A stretch of 64,000 nt of DNA from NCBI RefSeq assembly GCF_014873495.1, contig NZ_JADBGF010000001.1, positions 3,844,001 to 3,908,000 on the forward strand, read 5' to 3'. The translations under genes and the position numbers were made by a program. Source of the stretch: Streptomyces stelliscabiei (GTDB lineage: Bacteria > Actinomycetota > Actinomycetes > Streptomycetales > Streptomycetaceae). Numbering within the stretch: the first letter of the stretch is position 1; each line of letters begins with the position of its first letter. The notes beneath the pieces were generated by a model, which saw only the letters and a list, made by a program, of their open reading frames with translations, searched no databases and was not told the DNA's origin. This document shows positions 8,803 to 16,344 of the stretch, piece by piece.

Positions 8803-9585
8803 ATGAGTTCTCATCGTAGGACTGTCATCGCCGGGTCGCTGCTCACCGCGTCGTTCACGTCGGTGATGATCCTCGGCTTCGCGGCGTCGGCGGACGACGA
8901 GGGGGGATTGAGCAAGCATGGCGGAAAGACCGTGGACGCGGTACCGGCCGGAGTGAAGCTCTCGACACTGCTGTCCAAGGAGATCAAAGTCGACAACAAG
9001 TCGAAGGAAACGGATATCACCGGCGTCGTGAAGAACGAGGGCAGCAAGGCCAGCGGCGAAATCCGATTGCTCGTGGTCGGTTTCGACGGCCTTACGGTCA
9101 AGAACGTCGAGGGATGTTCGGCCATTCCGGAGGGAGATCTTCCCGACGGCGCGAACAGTGGTTTCGCGTGCGCGATCGACGACCTGGCGGCCGGAAAGTC
9201 GAAGACGTATGCGATCGACGCCACGTACGACCTGAGCAAGAAGGGAAAGATCTGTCTTCCGGTCCAGAACGCCGACGGTTCCAAGACCTGGTGGCAGCAG
9301 GGCCCGGTGCCGTTCGGCGCGACCAACCAGGCACCCAACGAGCCCGCCACGCCGCTGCTCCTCGGCACCGACAACAGCCCGGTCACCCCGGGCGGCGGTG
9401 ACGGCGGGGGCGACGACGGTGGCGGTGGCGGTGGTGGTAACGGGAAGGACGGCAAACCGGACGAGCTGCCCCAGACCGGTCCGGCCGATCGCATCCTGCC
9501 GCTCGGCCTGGTCGGCGCCGCGCTCGTCTCGGCCGGCGCGGCGGGCCTGTGGTGGAACCAGCGGAGGGCCCGCCAGGAGGGCTGA
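8803..9585 (+). CDS. Secreted LPXTG-type surface protein
   Basis: A 260-residue exported protein of unknown function. The ATG at 8803 is chosen because it opens a normal signal peptide (MSSHRRTVIAGSLLTASF, cleavage expected after the AASA region); upstream in-frame ATGs would bury it. The mature part is a lysine- and aspartate-rich beta-type domain (about 45-185), then a glycine/aspartate-rich linker, then a complete cell-wall sorting signal: LPQTG, a hydrophobic stretch (ILPLGLVGAALVSAGAAGLWW) and a basic tail (NQRRARQEG). Sortase would cleave between T and G and attach the protein to peptidoglycan. It is divergent from the transmembrane kinase, sharing a short A-rich intergenic region. The binding role is unknown. 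Confidence 0.85.
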   Translation: MSSHRRTVIAGSLLTASFTSVMILGFAASADDEGGLSKHGGKTVDAVPAGVKLSTLLSKEIKVDNKSKETDITGVVKNEGSKASGEIRLLVVGFDGLTVKNVEGCSAIPEGDLPDGANSGFACAIDDLAAGKSKTYAIDATYDLSKKGKICLPVQNADGSKTWWQQGPVPFGATNQAPNEPATPLLLGTDNSPVTPGGGDGGGDDGGGGGGGNGKDGKPDELPQTGPADRILPLGLVGAALVSAGAAGLWWNQRRARQEG

Positions 9586-9793
9586 AGGGCCGAGAGGGAA
9601 AGAGGGGCGGAAACCGTCGGGTCGGTGGTGCGGGCCGGGCGCGGCGCTCGCGAAGGCCGCGCGGGCCCGGCCCTGCGGTGCCGCGAAGCGGAGGAGGCTC
9701 GCCGGGGGGCGGTCGGTGCGTCGACCCGGCGAACCTCCTGGTGAGGGGCGCTACTTCCCGCGTGGCGCCCGCTCGGCGGGGCTGAGCCCCTGT
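9586..9793. other. Intergenic stretch between surface protein and TnpB element
   Basis: I find no gene here. Several GC hairpins are possible, including aggggcgc...gcgccc near 9745-9770 and gcggggctgagcccct at 9777-9791, which could terminate the surface-protein transcript. The next sequence, from about 9794, is the left end of a transposon remnant. Confidence 0.4.
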
Positions 9794-9803
9794 GTCACCT
9801 GTT

Positions 9804-9873
9804 TCTTGCGAGGAGGCCCCGGCGTTCACGCCGGGGAGGAATCGCATCCGGGTGTTGCGACGCGGAGCGTCGC
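9804..9873. repeat. Left-end block shared with element 2
   Basis: This block aligns with 31319-31388: both read cttgcgagga, a CG-rich hairpin with loop near ttca/ttta, gggaggaatcgcatc, and the identical 17-base hairpin gcgacgcggagcgtcgc. The conservation between elements carrying very different tnpB genes marks it as a cis-acting transposition end. Confidence 0.75.
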
Positions 9874-10075
9874 CGCATCCGGTTCTGGGTGCGGAGCGCC
9901 CGTACCGCTGCCGACATCTGTCGGTAGCGCCAGGGATGCGAACGTGCGTGCCCGTGGTCGCTGGTTGGGGTGGTGGCCGCAGGATCGGGGTGCGTGTGTG
10001 CGGCTGTCGTACACGTGGTCCGTCGCAGGGTTCGGGACGGACCCGTGTCCCGGCCGGGGACCGTGGGGGGGCGAG

Positions 10076-10798
10076 ATGACGCAAGCGAGCGCTGTGGAGG
10101 CCGGGCATGCCCGCCACACGTACCGGCTGCGTGTGTCGTGTGCTGCCCGTACCGCCCTGGCGGCGGAGTGGGACCGGTGCCGCTGGGTGTGGAACGAATG
10201 CGTCGCCAAGTCCAGGGCTGTACACGCGCACAACAAGGCCACCGGCCAGAAGGTGACGTGCGGCCCCGCGCAGCTCGACAGGATGCTGACCGAAGCCCGG
10301 GCCCGTACGCCGTGGCTGCGTGAGGGCTCATCAGTCGAACCGAAGAAGGGCCGCCCCGGATCGAAGGGCTACCGCGAGGCGAAGCACCTGCGGGCGAAGG
10401 CGCACAAGAAGGTCGCCAGGCAGCGCCAGGACACCGGCCGCAAGTGGGCCAAGAAGGTGGTCCGCGACCACGACGCCATCGCCATCGCCATCGCCATCGA
10501 GGACTTCCGCCCGAAGTTCCTGGCCAAGACCACCATGGCCGAGAAGGCCGCGGACGCCGCCATCGGCGCCACCAAGCAGGCCCTGATCGAGATGGGCCAC
10601 AAACACGGGCGGGACATCCGCCTCGTCCGCCCCGCGCACACCACGATGGACTGCGCCAACTGCGATGCGAGAGCCAAGCACCGCCTGCCGCTGGGTGAGC
10701 GCGCCCACTCCTGCACCGCATGCGGAACCGCGTCCCCGCGGGACAAGAACTCCGCACGCGTCATGCTCGTCCGGGCTGGTCAACCCGGCTGGTGCTGA
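10076..10798 (+). pseudogene. tnpB: TnpB-like RNA-guided nuclease, internally deleted
   Basis: The 240-residue product keeps the TnpB N terminus (MTQASAVEAG...WDRCRWVWNECV), then jumps after WLREGSSV directly to KKGRPGSKGYREAKHLRAKAHKKVARQRQD. In full-length relatives, as I recall them, some 150 residues lie between, including the RuvC-I aspartate (GxDxG); that residue is absent here. The RuvC-II glutamate is kept (IEDFRPKFLAKTT, about residue 141) but preceded by a repeat expansion (AIAIAIAIED). The zinc finger (CANC...CTAC) and RuvC-III aspartate (PRDKNSARVML) remain. The last residues GQPGWC look frameshifted: another frame reads NPAGADG, the usual family ending. It is therefore probably a dead gene; nuclease activity is not expected. 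Confidence 0.8.
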
Positions 10799-10879
10799 TG
10801 GCGGAAAACCTCCTGGAGCGCTGCTCCAGGAGGCGGCCTGAGCCAGGAATCCCCTCCCTTCAGGGAGAGGAGGATTCAA
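10799..10879 (+). ncRNA. Right-end hairpins, candidate omega-RNA 3' scaffold (element 1)
   Basis: Two hairpins follow tnpB: cctcctggagc...gctccaggagg at about 10809-10834 and atcccctccct-tca-gggagaggaggat at about 10850-10874. In TnpB elements the RNA scaffold spans the 3' end of tnpB and the right end, with the guide taken from the flanking DNA. By that rule the guide would start at about 10880, inside the bioY 3' end. Expression is not shown by sequence. Confidence 0.4.
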
Positions 10880-11457
10880 TTCCTCAGCAGCTTCCAGGCC
10901 GTCGGCAGCAGCCCCATGGCCAGGACGACCTTGATGGCGTCGCCGATCAGGAACGGTGTGAGGCCGAGCGCGACGGCGGAGGAGAGGCTGATGTCGGCGG
11001 TGGCGGCGAGGTACGGGACACCCACGGCGTAGATGATCGCCTCGCCGACGAGCATCGTGCCCGCCATGCGCGCCGTCGAACGGTCGCCGCCGCGTCGGGC
11101 CAGAGCGCCCACGGCGGCGACGGCCAGGATCATGCCGAGGATGTAGCCGAAGGAGACGCCGACACCGGAGGTGCCGTTCGCGAACCACGGCACACCGGCC
11201 AGACCGGCCAGGGCGTACAGGCTCAGCGAGGCGACACCGCGGCTCGCGCCCAGGGTGGTGCCGACGAGCAGGGCGGCGAAGGTCTGGCCGGTGACCGGCA
11301 CCGGGGAGCCCGGCACGGGCACGGCGATCTGCGCGGCGAGCCCGGTGAGCGCGGCGCCGCCGACCACGAGCGCGAGGTCGCGGACGCGGGCGCCGGAGAC
11401 GGGCAGGAGGTCGGCGAGGACCTCGCCGGGGCGGGCTGACGTGGCGGCGGTGCTCAT
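10876..11457 (-). CDS. bioY: BioY biotin transporter substrate-binding component
   Basis: A 193-residue integral membrane S-component of an energy-coupling-factor biotin importer. Family features are the six hydrophobic segments and VPVPGSPVPVTGQTFAALLVG, a stretch close to the BioY signature, with YALAGLAGVPWFA after it. BioY binds biotin and can work alone or with the BioM/N or shared ECF module; no ATPase or T-component lies next to it here. The start is the ATG at 11457 (MSTAATSARPG); an in-frame upstream ATG at 11496 would add a non-conserved tail. The stop codon overlaps the ttcaa right end of TnpB element 1, so that insertion landed exactly at the gene's 3' end and may have altered its last codons. 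Confidence 0.9.
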   Translation of the reverse strand: MSTAATSARPGEVLADLLPVSGARVRDLALVVGGAALTGLAAQIAVPVPGSPVPVTGQTFAALLVGTTLGASRGVASLSLYALAGLAGVPWFANGTSGVGVSFGYILGMILAVAAVGALARRGGDRSTARMAGTMLVGEAIIYAVGVPYLAATADISLSSAVALGLTPFLIGDAIKVVLAMGLLPTAWKLLRN

Positions 11458-11752
11458 GTGCGGGCTCACTCCGGCGGGTGAAGACGGCGGGGACACGGTG
11501 ACGCTATCCCCGGGCCCGCACCCCGGGCACCGTCAGCTCTCGACAAAGGGGGGAACAACCTCTTGGTGGGCTTCGAACAAAGGATGCGTGTTACACCCGG
11601 TATGGCGTGACGCCGGTCACTGAGGTGAGGTGGGTCGGGGCACCAAGAGGCGCCCCCATCGGTTCTGTAGGGTTTCACCAATCGAGTCGTCGGCATGGAC
11701 AGCCGCCGTCTCGCCCGTCGGTCGCCGTCTGGGCAGCGGTGGGCCGTTTTGC

Positions 11753-11758
11753 TAGCTT
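11753..11758 (+). promoter_or_regulatory. Candidate -10 hexamer for a leaderless transcript
   Basis: The hexamer tagctt ends seven bases before the ATG of the leader peptide at 11766. A start site at the usual distance would fall on or next to that ATG, making the message leaderless, which is common for Streptomyces leader peptides. No clear -35 box is visible. Confidence 0.4.
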
Positions 11759-11765
11759 CGAGCCC

Positions 11766-11852
11766 ATGGTTGCTCAGGCCCGGTACTTCTCGTCGCGTCG
11801 CTACGTCGACCTGCGACGCGTGGGCACGGCCACCTGTCGCCGTCCCGGGTGA
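11766..11852 (+). CDS. Putative attenuator leader peptide (RRxVDLxRV type)
   Basis: A 28-codon reading frame, MVAQARYFSS followed by RRYVDLRRVGTATCRRPG, ending 67 bases before the ROK regulator start. The core RR-[HY]-VDL-x-RV-x-[ST]-A-x-C-R matches the small peptides annotated in many Streptomyces genomes simply as putative leader peptide, typically preceding sulfur-assimilation and ABC-transporter operons. The single cysteine codon near the end is followed by arginine codons. The product is probably not functional as a protein; stalling at the Cys/Arg codons would control the downstream genes. Family recall supports this; the mechanism is inference. Confidence 0.65.
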   Translation: MVAQARYFSSRRYVDLRRVGTATCRRPG

Positions 11853-11919
11853 GGCGGCTCCGGCACGCCTCGCCCTTCGAGACGGCGCAGTGTCGGACCC
11901 GTTCCCGAGGATGATCGTC

Positions 11920-13212
11920 ATGCCCCAAGCCGCGGCAGCACCCACCCTGTACGCTCCCGCTCCCTCACCTTCTCCCTCTCCTTCTCTCGCTGCCTCTTCT
12001 CCCTCCCCCTCGTTCGCCTCCTCTCCCGTGCCGCGCGTCGCCGACAGCGACCGGCGGCGGACGAGTGCCAGCGTGGTGCTGCGGTCCGTGCTGGAGCACG
12101 GGCCCGTGGCGCGCAGCAACATCGCCCGGGTGACAGGCCTGTCCCCCGCCTCGGTGACCGACTACTGCGCCCGGTTCGCGGGGCTCGGTCTCATCCGCGA
12201 GACCGAACCGCCCCGGCGGACCAAGGGGACCGGGCGCCCGCACGTACCTCTCGACCTGGACGACTCGCGGTTCCTGGTGGGCGGGGTGCATGTGGCCGTG
12301 CCGTACACGACCGTCGCGCTGCTCGATCTGCGCGGACGGGTCGTCGAGGAGCGGCGGTTGAAGCACGACTCCACCGATCCCGCCCCGGTCCTGGCGCGGG
12401 CCGCCGACGAACTCCGCGCCCTGCTGGACGCGGCACCGGACTGCCGGCCCCTGGCCGTCGGCTTCGCGGCCGGCGGCTGGGTGGACCGGGAGAGCGGGAC
12501 GGTGGTCGAGCATCCGCTGCTGGGCTGGCGCGAGGTGCCGGTGCGGGAGATCCTCCGTGCCCGGACGGGGCTGCCGGTCCATGTGGACGGGCACGCACGG
12601 GCGTTGGTGAGCGCCGAGCAGCTGTACGGGCGGGCGCGGGGCAGCCGGAGCGTGCTGCATCTGTTCGTCGGCAACATGGTCGACGCGGCGTTCGCGACCA
12701 ACGACGAGGTGCACCACGGTCCCCGCTCGCAGGCCGGGGCGATCGCCCATCTGCCCCTGCCCGGCGGCACCGAGGCCTGCGCGTGCGGGCGGACCGGCTG
12801 CCTCCAGGCCGAGTTGAGCGAACTGACCCTGTGCCGGCGGGCGCGGGCGGCCGGGGTCATCGACGGGTCGAACCCGATGCGGGTGCTGGAGGCGGCGGCG
12901 GACGGCGACACGGTGGCCGCAGGGCTGCTGGTGGAGCGGGCGCGGCTGGTGGGGCGGGCGGTGGAGCTGTTGCTCGACGTGCTGAACCCCGAGACCGTGG
13001 TCGTCACCGAGGTCGGGATCATCGGCCGGGAGGACTGTCTAGCGGCGTTGCGCGAGACGGTCGGACCGGACCGGGCGGCGGCCGTGGGGCCCACGAGCTT
13101 CCCCGACTCCGTGCTGGCCGCGGCGGGCGGGGCGGTGGCCCTGGACGTGCTCTACCGGGACCCGTTGGGGGCCCTCGCCCGTCTCGACCGTGCTTCCGCC
13201 CAGGCCGGTTAA
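11920..13212 (+). CDS. ROK-family transcriptional regulator of the sulfonate locus
   Basis: A 430-residue ROK protein. The ATG at 11920 has GAGG nine bases upstream and opens MPQAAAAPTLYAP, a low-complexity Pro/Ser tail of about 40 residues. A winged helix-turn-helix follows (VLRSVLEHGPVARSNIARVTGLSPASVTDYCARF), then the ROK sugar-kinase-like fold with GFAAGGWV, the zinc-binding motif CACGRTGCLQAE, and VLNPETVVVTEVG. ROK regulators usually sense sugars or their phosphates. Here the gene directly precedes a sulfonate ABC operon on the same strand and is itself preceded by a leader peptide, so it may regulate sulfur-source uptake, possibly sensing a sulfated or sulfonated sugar. That assignment rests on context only. 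Confidence 0.85.
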   Translation: MPQAAAAPTLYAPAPSPSPSPSLAASSPSPSFASSPVPRVADSDRRRTSASVVLRSVLEHGPVARSNIARVTGLSPASVTDYCARFAGLGLIRETEPPRRTKGTGRPHVPLDLDDSRFLVGGVHVAVPYTTVALLDLRGRVVEERRLKHDSTDPAPVLARAADELRALLDAAPDCRPLAVGFAAGGWVDRESGTVVEHPLLGWREVPVREILRARTGLPVHVDGHARALVSAEQLYGRARGSRSVLHLFVGNMVDAAFATNDEVHHGPRSQAGAIAHLPLPGGTEACACGRTGCLQAELSELTLCRRARAAGVIDGSNPMRVLEAAADGDTVAAGLLVERARLVGRAVELLLDVLNPETVVVTEVGIIGREDCLAALRETVGPDRAAAVGPTSFPDSVLAAAGGAVALDVLYRDPLGALARLDRASAQAG

Positions 13213-13266
13213 TTCAGAAACTCCGAATGTTGACAGGCAATACCGAAGACCGGGAACATCGTATTC

Positions 13267-13302
13267 ATGCTGCTCACGAGTTGTCGCACCCTCTGTTGCT
13301 GA
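13267..13302 (+). CDS. Cysteine-rich leader peptide upstream of ssuA (attenuator)
   Basis: An 11-codon frame, MLLTSCRTLCC then TGA, with three cysteine codons among its last six. GGGAA lies ten bases upstream and a consensus TTGACA sits at 13230-13235. It lies 247 bases before the sulfonate-binding lipoprotein gene, on the same strand, and a hairpin follows at 13316-13336 (cggagtgc/gcgctccg). Cysteine-codon leader peptides control sulfur genes by translation-coupled attenuation in other actinobacteria, and its position before a sulfonate importer fits cysteine-supply sensing. The frame is visible; its translation and function are inferred. Confidence 0.6.
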   Translation: MLLTSCRTLCC

Positions 13303-13548
13303 CACGTTGACGTTCCGGAGTGCCCTTCGCGCTCCGACCGACGCGGCACTTCCTCCTGCGTGAATTCCTCTTCCGCAGCTCCCCTTCCGTCAGCCTCCGC
13401 GGATTCCACCCCTGCGCGATTCGCGCACTGAGCCGTACGCGGTTCCTGTGCGATTCCGTGTGCGGTTCCGTGCGGCGCCGGTGCACGATTCCGTGCGCCT
13501 TCCCACTGCTTCCCGCTCCTTCCCACCGTTTCCCCTGGGGGTCCTCCC
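13303..13548 (+). promoter_or_regulatory. Untranslated leader between cysteine leader peptide and ssuA
   Basis: About 250 bases without a credible gene. It begins with a hairpin (13316-13336) right after the leader peptide and is then unusually rich in repeated gattccgtg/ggttccgtg/gcgcc phrases (13440-13500), C-rich on the coding strand as expected of a Rho-utilisation region. This composition would suit Rho-dependent attenuation controlled by ribosomes on the leader peptide. Confidence 0.4.
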
Positions 13549-14613
13549 ATGTCCACTTCCGCCGCGCCCGGTTTCGACCGGCGACTCTTCCTCACCTCCC
13601 TCCTCGGCGTCACGGCCGCGGCGGCCGGGCTCAGCGGGTGCGCCGACAGCAGCGCGGCGACCGCCCGGACGGCCGCCGACGCGCCGCTGCCCACCAAGGT
13701 GCCCTCGGGTACGAGCCTGAAGATCGCCTCCTTCCAGAGTCAGCAGGAATTGCAGCTCAAGCTCGCGAAACTCGACGATCTGCCTTTCAAGGTGAGTAGT
13801 TGGGCGAACATCGGCGCGGGACCGGATGTCATCAACGCCTTCCGCGCCGGTTCGCTGGACGTCGCCAACAACGCGGGAATTCCGCCGATCCAGGCGCATT
13901 ACCAGGGATACGACGCGAAGATCGTCGCGATCAACGTCACCCGGAAGCCGAACTATCTCTTCGCCACCAAGCCCGGCAGCGACATCGCCTCGGTGAAGGA
14001 CTTCCGGGGCAAGAAGCTCGCCTTCTCCCAGGGGCAGGCGCAGGGCGTCGTCCTGCTGCGGGCGTTGAAGGAGGCGGGGCTCGCGTACGACGACGCGGAA
14101 CTCGTGCCGCTCACCAGCAACCAGTTCCTGACGGCCCTGCAGTCGGGCCAGGTGGACGTCGCCCCGCTCGCGAACCAGCAGGCGCCCGCCTATCTGCAGC
14201 AGTACAAGGCCAAGGGTGCCCGCACCATCCCCACGGATGTGGTGGACCTGCTCAACCTGCTGTGGGCGCCGGCCTCCGTGCTGGGCGACTCCGCGAAGGT
14301 GGCCGCCGTAGCCGCGTACATCCCGTACTGGGCGAAGGGCGCGGTCTGGCAGTACGAGAACCCGGACATCTGGAACAAGGAGTTCTACGTGAAGACCCAG
14401 AACCTGACGCTCCCCCAGGCGGAGTCGATCACCGAACTCGCCAACAAGCCGCTTTTCCCGCCGAGTTGGGACGAGTCCATCAAGTGGGAGCAGGAGACCG
14501 CGGATCTGCTGGCGGAGGGCGGCTTCGTGAAGGAGTTCGACGTCGCTTCGCTCTTCGACCGGCGGTTCGAGCAGATCGCGGCGAAGGCCGTGCCCGCGGA
14601 GTACCGGAAGTGA
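13549..14613 (+). CDS. ssuA: Sulfonate/nitrate/taurine-type ABC substrate-binding lipoprotein
   Basis: A 354-residue lipoprotein that would capture an alkanesulfonate or similar sulfur compound at the outer face of the membrane. The N terminus combines a twin-arginine signal (FDRRLFLTSLLG) with a lipobox ending LSGC, so it is probably Tat-exported and then lipidated. The mature protein has the SsuA/TauA/ThiY fold (NMT1-like) with SSWANIGAGPDVINAFRAG, GQAQGVVLLRAL and the paired-lobe layout, at normal length. It heads an operon with permease, ATPase and two oxygenases, overlapping the next gene (stop and GTG start interlocked at 14610-14613). The exact ligand is not determinable; operon content favours sulfonates or sulfate esters. 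Confidence 0.85.
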   Translation: MSTSAAPGFDRRLFLTSLLGVTAAAAGLSGCADSSAATARTAADAPLPTKVPSGTSLKIASFQSQQELQLKLAKLDDLPFKVSSWANIGAGPDVINAFRAGSLDVANNAGIPPIQAHYQGYDAKIVAINVTRKPNYLFATKPGSDIASVKDFRGKKLAFSQGQAQGVVLLRALKEAGLAYDDAELVPLTSNQFLTALQSGQVDVAPLANQQAPAYLQQYKAKGARTIPTDVVDLLNLLWAPASVLGDSAKVAAVAAYIPYWAKGAVWQYENPDIWNKEFYVKTQNLTLPQAESITELANKPLFPPSWDESIKWEQETADLLAEGGFVKEFDVASLFDRRFEQIAAKAVPAEYRK

Positions 14614-15521
14614 GCGCCGTGACCACGGGTGCGCCGACGGCGACGGGCACCTCGACGACCACCGGGCGGGGCCCCACGGCCGTCCCCGCCACCGCCGCCG
14701 AGGCCGCCCCCCTCGCCACCGAGCGGACCGCGCAGGTCCGCAGGCGTCGGCGCCTGTCCCCCGGCAAACGGCTGCCCGCGTCCCGGCTCGTCGGGCCGGT
14801 GCTGTTCCTCGCCCTGTGGGCTCTGGCCTCCGCCGCCGGGCAGCTCGATCCGGCAGCGGTCCCGGCGCCCTGGACGGTGCTGGAGACGGGCGTGCACCTG
14901 TGGACCGACGGAACGCTGACGACGGACATCCTGACCTCGTTGCAGCGGGCCGGAACCGGCTTCGTGATCGGGCTGACCGCCGGTGTCGCGCTCGCCCTGG
15001 CCGCCGGGCTCAGCCGGGTCGGCGAGGCACTGATCGACGGGACCGTGCAGCTCAACCGGGCGATCCCGACGCTGGGGCTGATCCCCCTGTTCATCCTGTG
15101 GCTCGGCATCGGCGAGACCTTCAAGATCGCGATCATCGCCATCGTCGTCTACATCCCGATCTACCTCAACACCCATGCCGCGCTGGCCGGGATCGACAGC
15201 CGCTTCGTCGAACTCGCCGAGGTCCAGGGCCTGTCGCGGTTCCGGTTCGTCCGGCAGATCGTCATCCCCGGCGCACTGCCCGGCTTCTTCGTGGGCCTGC
15301 GGCTCGGAGTGACCGGCTCCTGGCTGGGCCTGGTCGTGCTGGAGCAGATCAACGCCACCAACGGACTCGGCTACATGATGTTCCAGGCCCAGAACTACGG
15401 CCAGAGCGACGTGATCCTCGTCGGCCTGGTCGTCTACGGGATCTTCGGCCTGATCTCCGACAGCGCGGTCCGTCTCATCGAACGGAGGGTGCTGTCATGG
15501 CGACGCACGCTGAGCAGCTGA
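14610..15521 (+). CDS. ssuC: Sulfonate-type ABC transporter permease
   Basis: A 303-residue membrane subunit of the sulfonate importer. After a basic Ala/Thr-rich cytoplasmic N terminus (about 65 residues) there are six hydrophobic segments and the BPD_transp_1 signature; the ATPase-docking loop reads FVELAEVQGLSRFRFVRQIVIPGALPGFF (EAA-like, with G at the conserved position). The GTG at 14610 is preferred because GGAG lies eight bases upstream and it overlaps the ssuA stop, indicating translational coupling; a GTG at 14619 is an alternative. Its 3' end overlaps the ATPase gene by 25 bases. The family (SsuC/TauC/nitrate type) is clear, the substrate inferred from context. Confidence 0.88.
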   Translation: MSAVTTGAPTATGTSTTTGRGPTAVPATAAEAAPLATERTAQVRRRRRLSPGKRLPASRLVGPVLFLALWALASAAGQLDPAAVPAPWTVLETGVHLWTDGTLTTDILTSLQRAGTGFVIGLTAGVALALAAGLSRVGEALIDGTVQLNRAIPTLGLIPLFILWLGIGETFKIAIIAIVVYIPIYLNTHAALAGIDSRFVELAEVQGLSRFRFVRQIVIPGALPGFFVGLRLGVTGSWLGLVVLEQINATNGLGYMMFQAQNYGQSDVILVGLVVYGIFGLISDSAVRLIERRVLSWRRTLSS

Positions 15522-16327
15522 CGACCACCGGGCGGCCGGCCACCCCTGAGCCGCCGGCCGACCACGAGGCGCCGACGGCCACGAGCACGGCCCCGGCCAC
15601 AACCACAACCACAGCCACCCGGCCCGCCGTACGGTTGAGGGACCTCACCCGGTCCTTCGACGGGCGGAAGGTCCTCGACGGCATCGACCTCGACATCCCC
15701 GCCGGGCAGTTCGTGGCCCTGCTCGGTCACAGCGGCTCCGGCAAGAGCACGCTGCTGCGGGCGGTCGCGGGCCTCGACCACGAGGTGGTGGGCAGCGGGC
15801 AGCTCACCGCACCCGACCGGGTGTCCGTCGTCTTCCAGGACTCCCGGCTGCTGCCCTGGCGCCGGGTGCTCGACAACGTCCTGCTCGGCACGGAGGGCAA
15901 GGAGGCCGCCGGCCGGGGCCGCGAGGCGCTCGCCGAGGTGGGCCTGAAGGGCCGCGAGCGGGCCTGGCCGAACGAGCTGTCCGGCGGTGAGGCCCAGCGC
16001 GCCGCACTGGCCCGCTCCCTGGTCAGCGACCCCGAACTCCTGCTGGCCGACGAGCCGTTCGGCGCCCTGGACGCCCTCACCCGGATCCGGATGCACAGCC
16101 TGCTCAGGCAGCTGTGGGAGCGCCACAGGCCCTCCGTCCTGCTCGTCACCCACGACGTCGACGAGGCGATCGTGCTCGCCGACCGGGTCCTCGTGCTCGA
16201 AGAGGGCCGCATCGGCCTCGACCTGACCATCGACCGCCCGCACCCCCGCTCGTACCGGGACCCCCTGCTGGGCGACTACCGCGAACGGCTGCTGGCCGCG
16301 CTCGGCGTGAAAGAGGACCACCAGTGA
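15497..16327 (+). CDS. ssuB: Sulfonate-type ABC transporter ATP-binding protein
   Basis: A 276-residue nucleotide-binding subunit. A Thr/Ala/Pro-rich tail of about 45 residues precedes the ABC domain with Walker A GHSGSGKST (about 77-85), Q-loop VVFQDSRLLPW, signature LSGGEAQR (about 161), Walker B LLLADEP, D-loop GALDALTR and switch histidine LLVTHDVDEA. The FQDSRLLPWRRVLDNV stretch is characteristic of the SsuB/TauB group. The ATG at 15497 overlaps the end of the permease gene by 25 bases. It energises uptake together with the two preceding gene products, and ends within a few bases of the monooxygenase gene. Confidence 0.92.
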   Translation: MATHAEQLTTTGRPATPEPPADHEAPTATSTAPATTTTTATRPAVRLRDLTRSFDGRKVLDGIDLDIPAGQFVALLGHSGSGKSTLLRAVAGLDHEVVGSGQLTAPDRVSVVFQDSRLLPWRRVLDNVLLGTEGKEAAGRGREALAEVGLKGRERAWPNELSGGEAQRAALARSLVSDPELLLADEPFGALDALTRIRMHSLLRQLWERHRPSVLLVTHDVDEAIVLADRVLVLEEGRIGLDLTIDRPHPRSYRDPLLGDYRERLLAALGVKEDHQ

Positions 16328-16344
16328 CCCGGGAGAACAGACAC

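Larger units (their letters stand above)
9794..10879 (+). mobile_element. IS200/IS605-group TnpB-only element, decayed (element 1)
   Basis: A left end homologous to that of element 2, a truncated tnpB, and a right-end hairpin delimit this element. The left end has a hairpin at 9817-9836 (ccccggcg...cgccgggg), GAGGAATCGCATC, and a second hairpin at 9857-9873 (gcgacgc-gga-gcgtcgc). The right end has hairpins at about 10809-10834 and 10850-10873 and finishes with ttcaa at 10875-10879, inside the bioY stop codon. No TnpA (Y1 transposase) gene is present, so the element could move only with help from elsewhere. Exact ends are inferred; a gtcac at 9794-9798 is a candidate target-adjacent motif. Confidence 0.65.

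Noticed and set aside
10876..11600. Biotin regulator site upstream of bioY
   Set aside because: I could not find a convincing palindromic BirA- or BioQ-type sequence in the upstream region.
11607..11765. Longer open frame upstream of the 28-codon leader peptide and the long N-terminal extension of the ROK gene from 11695
   Set aside because: The extensions have no ribosome-binding site or family character; starts at 11766 and 11920 have better support.
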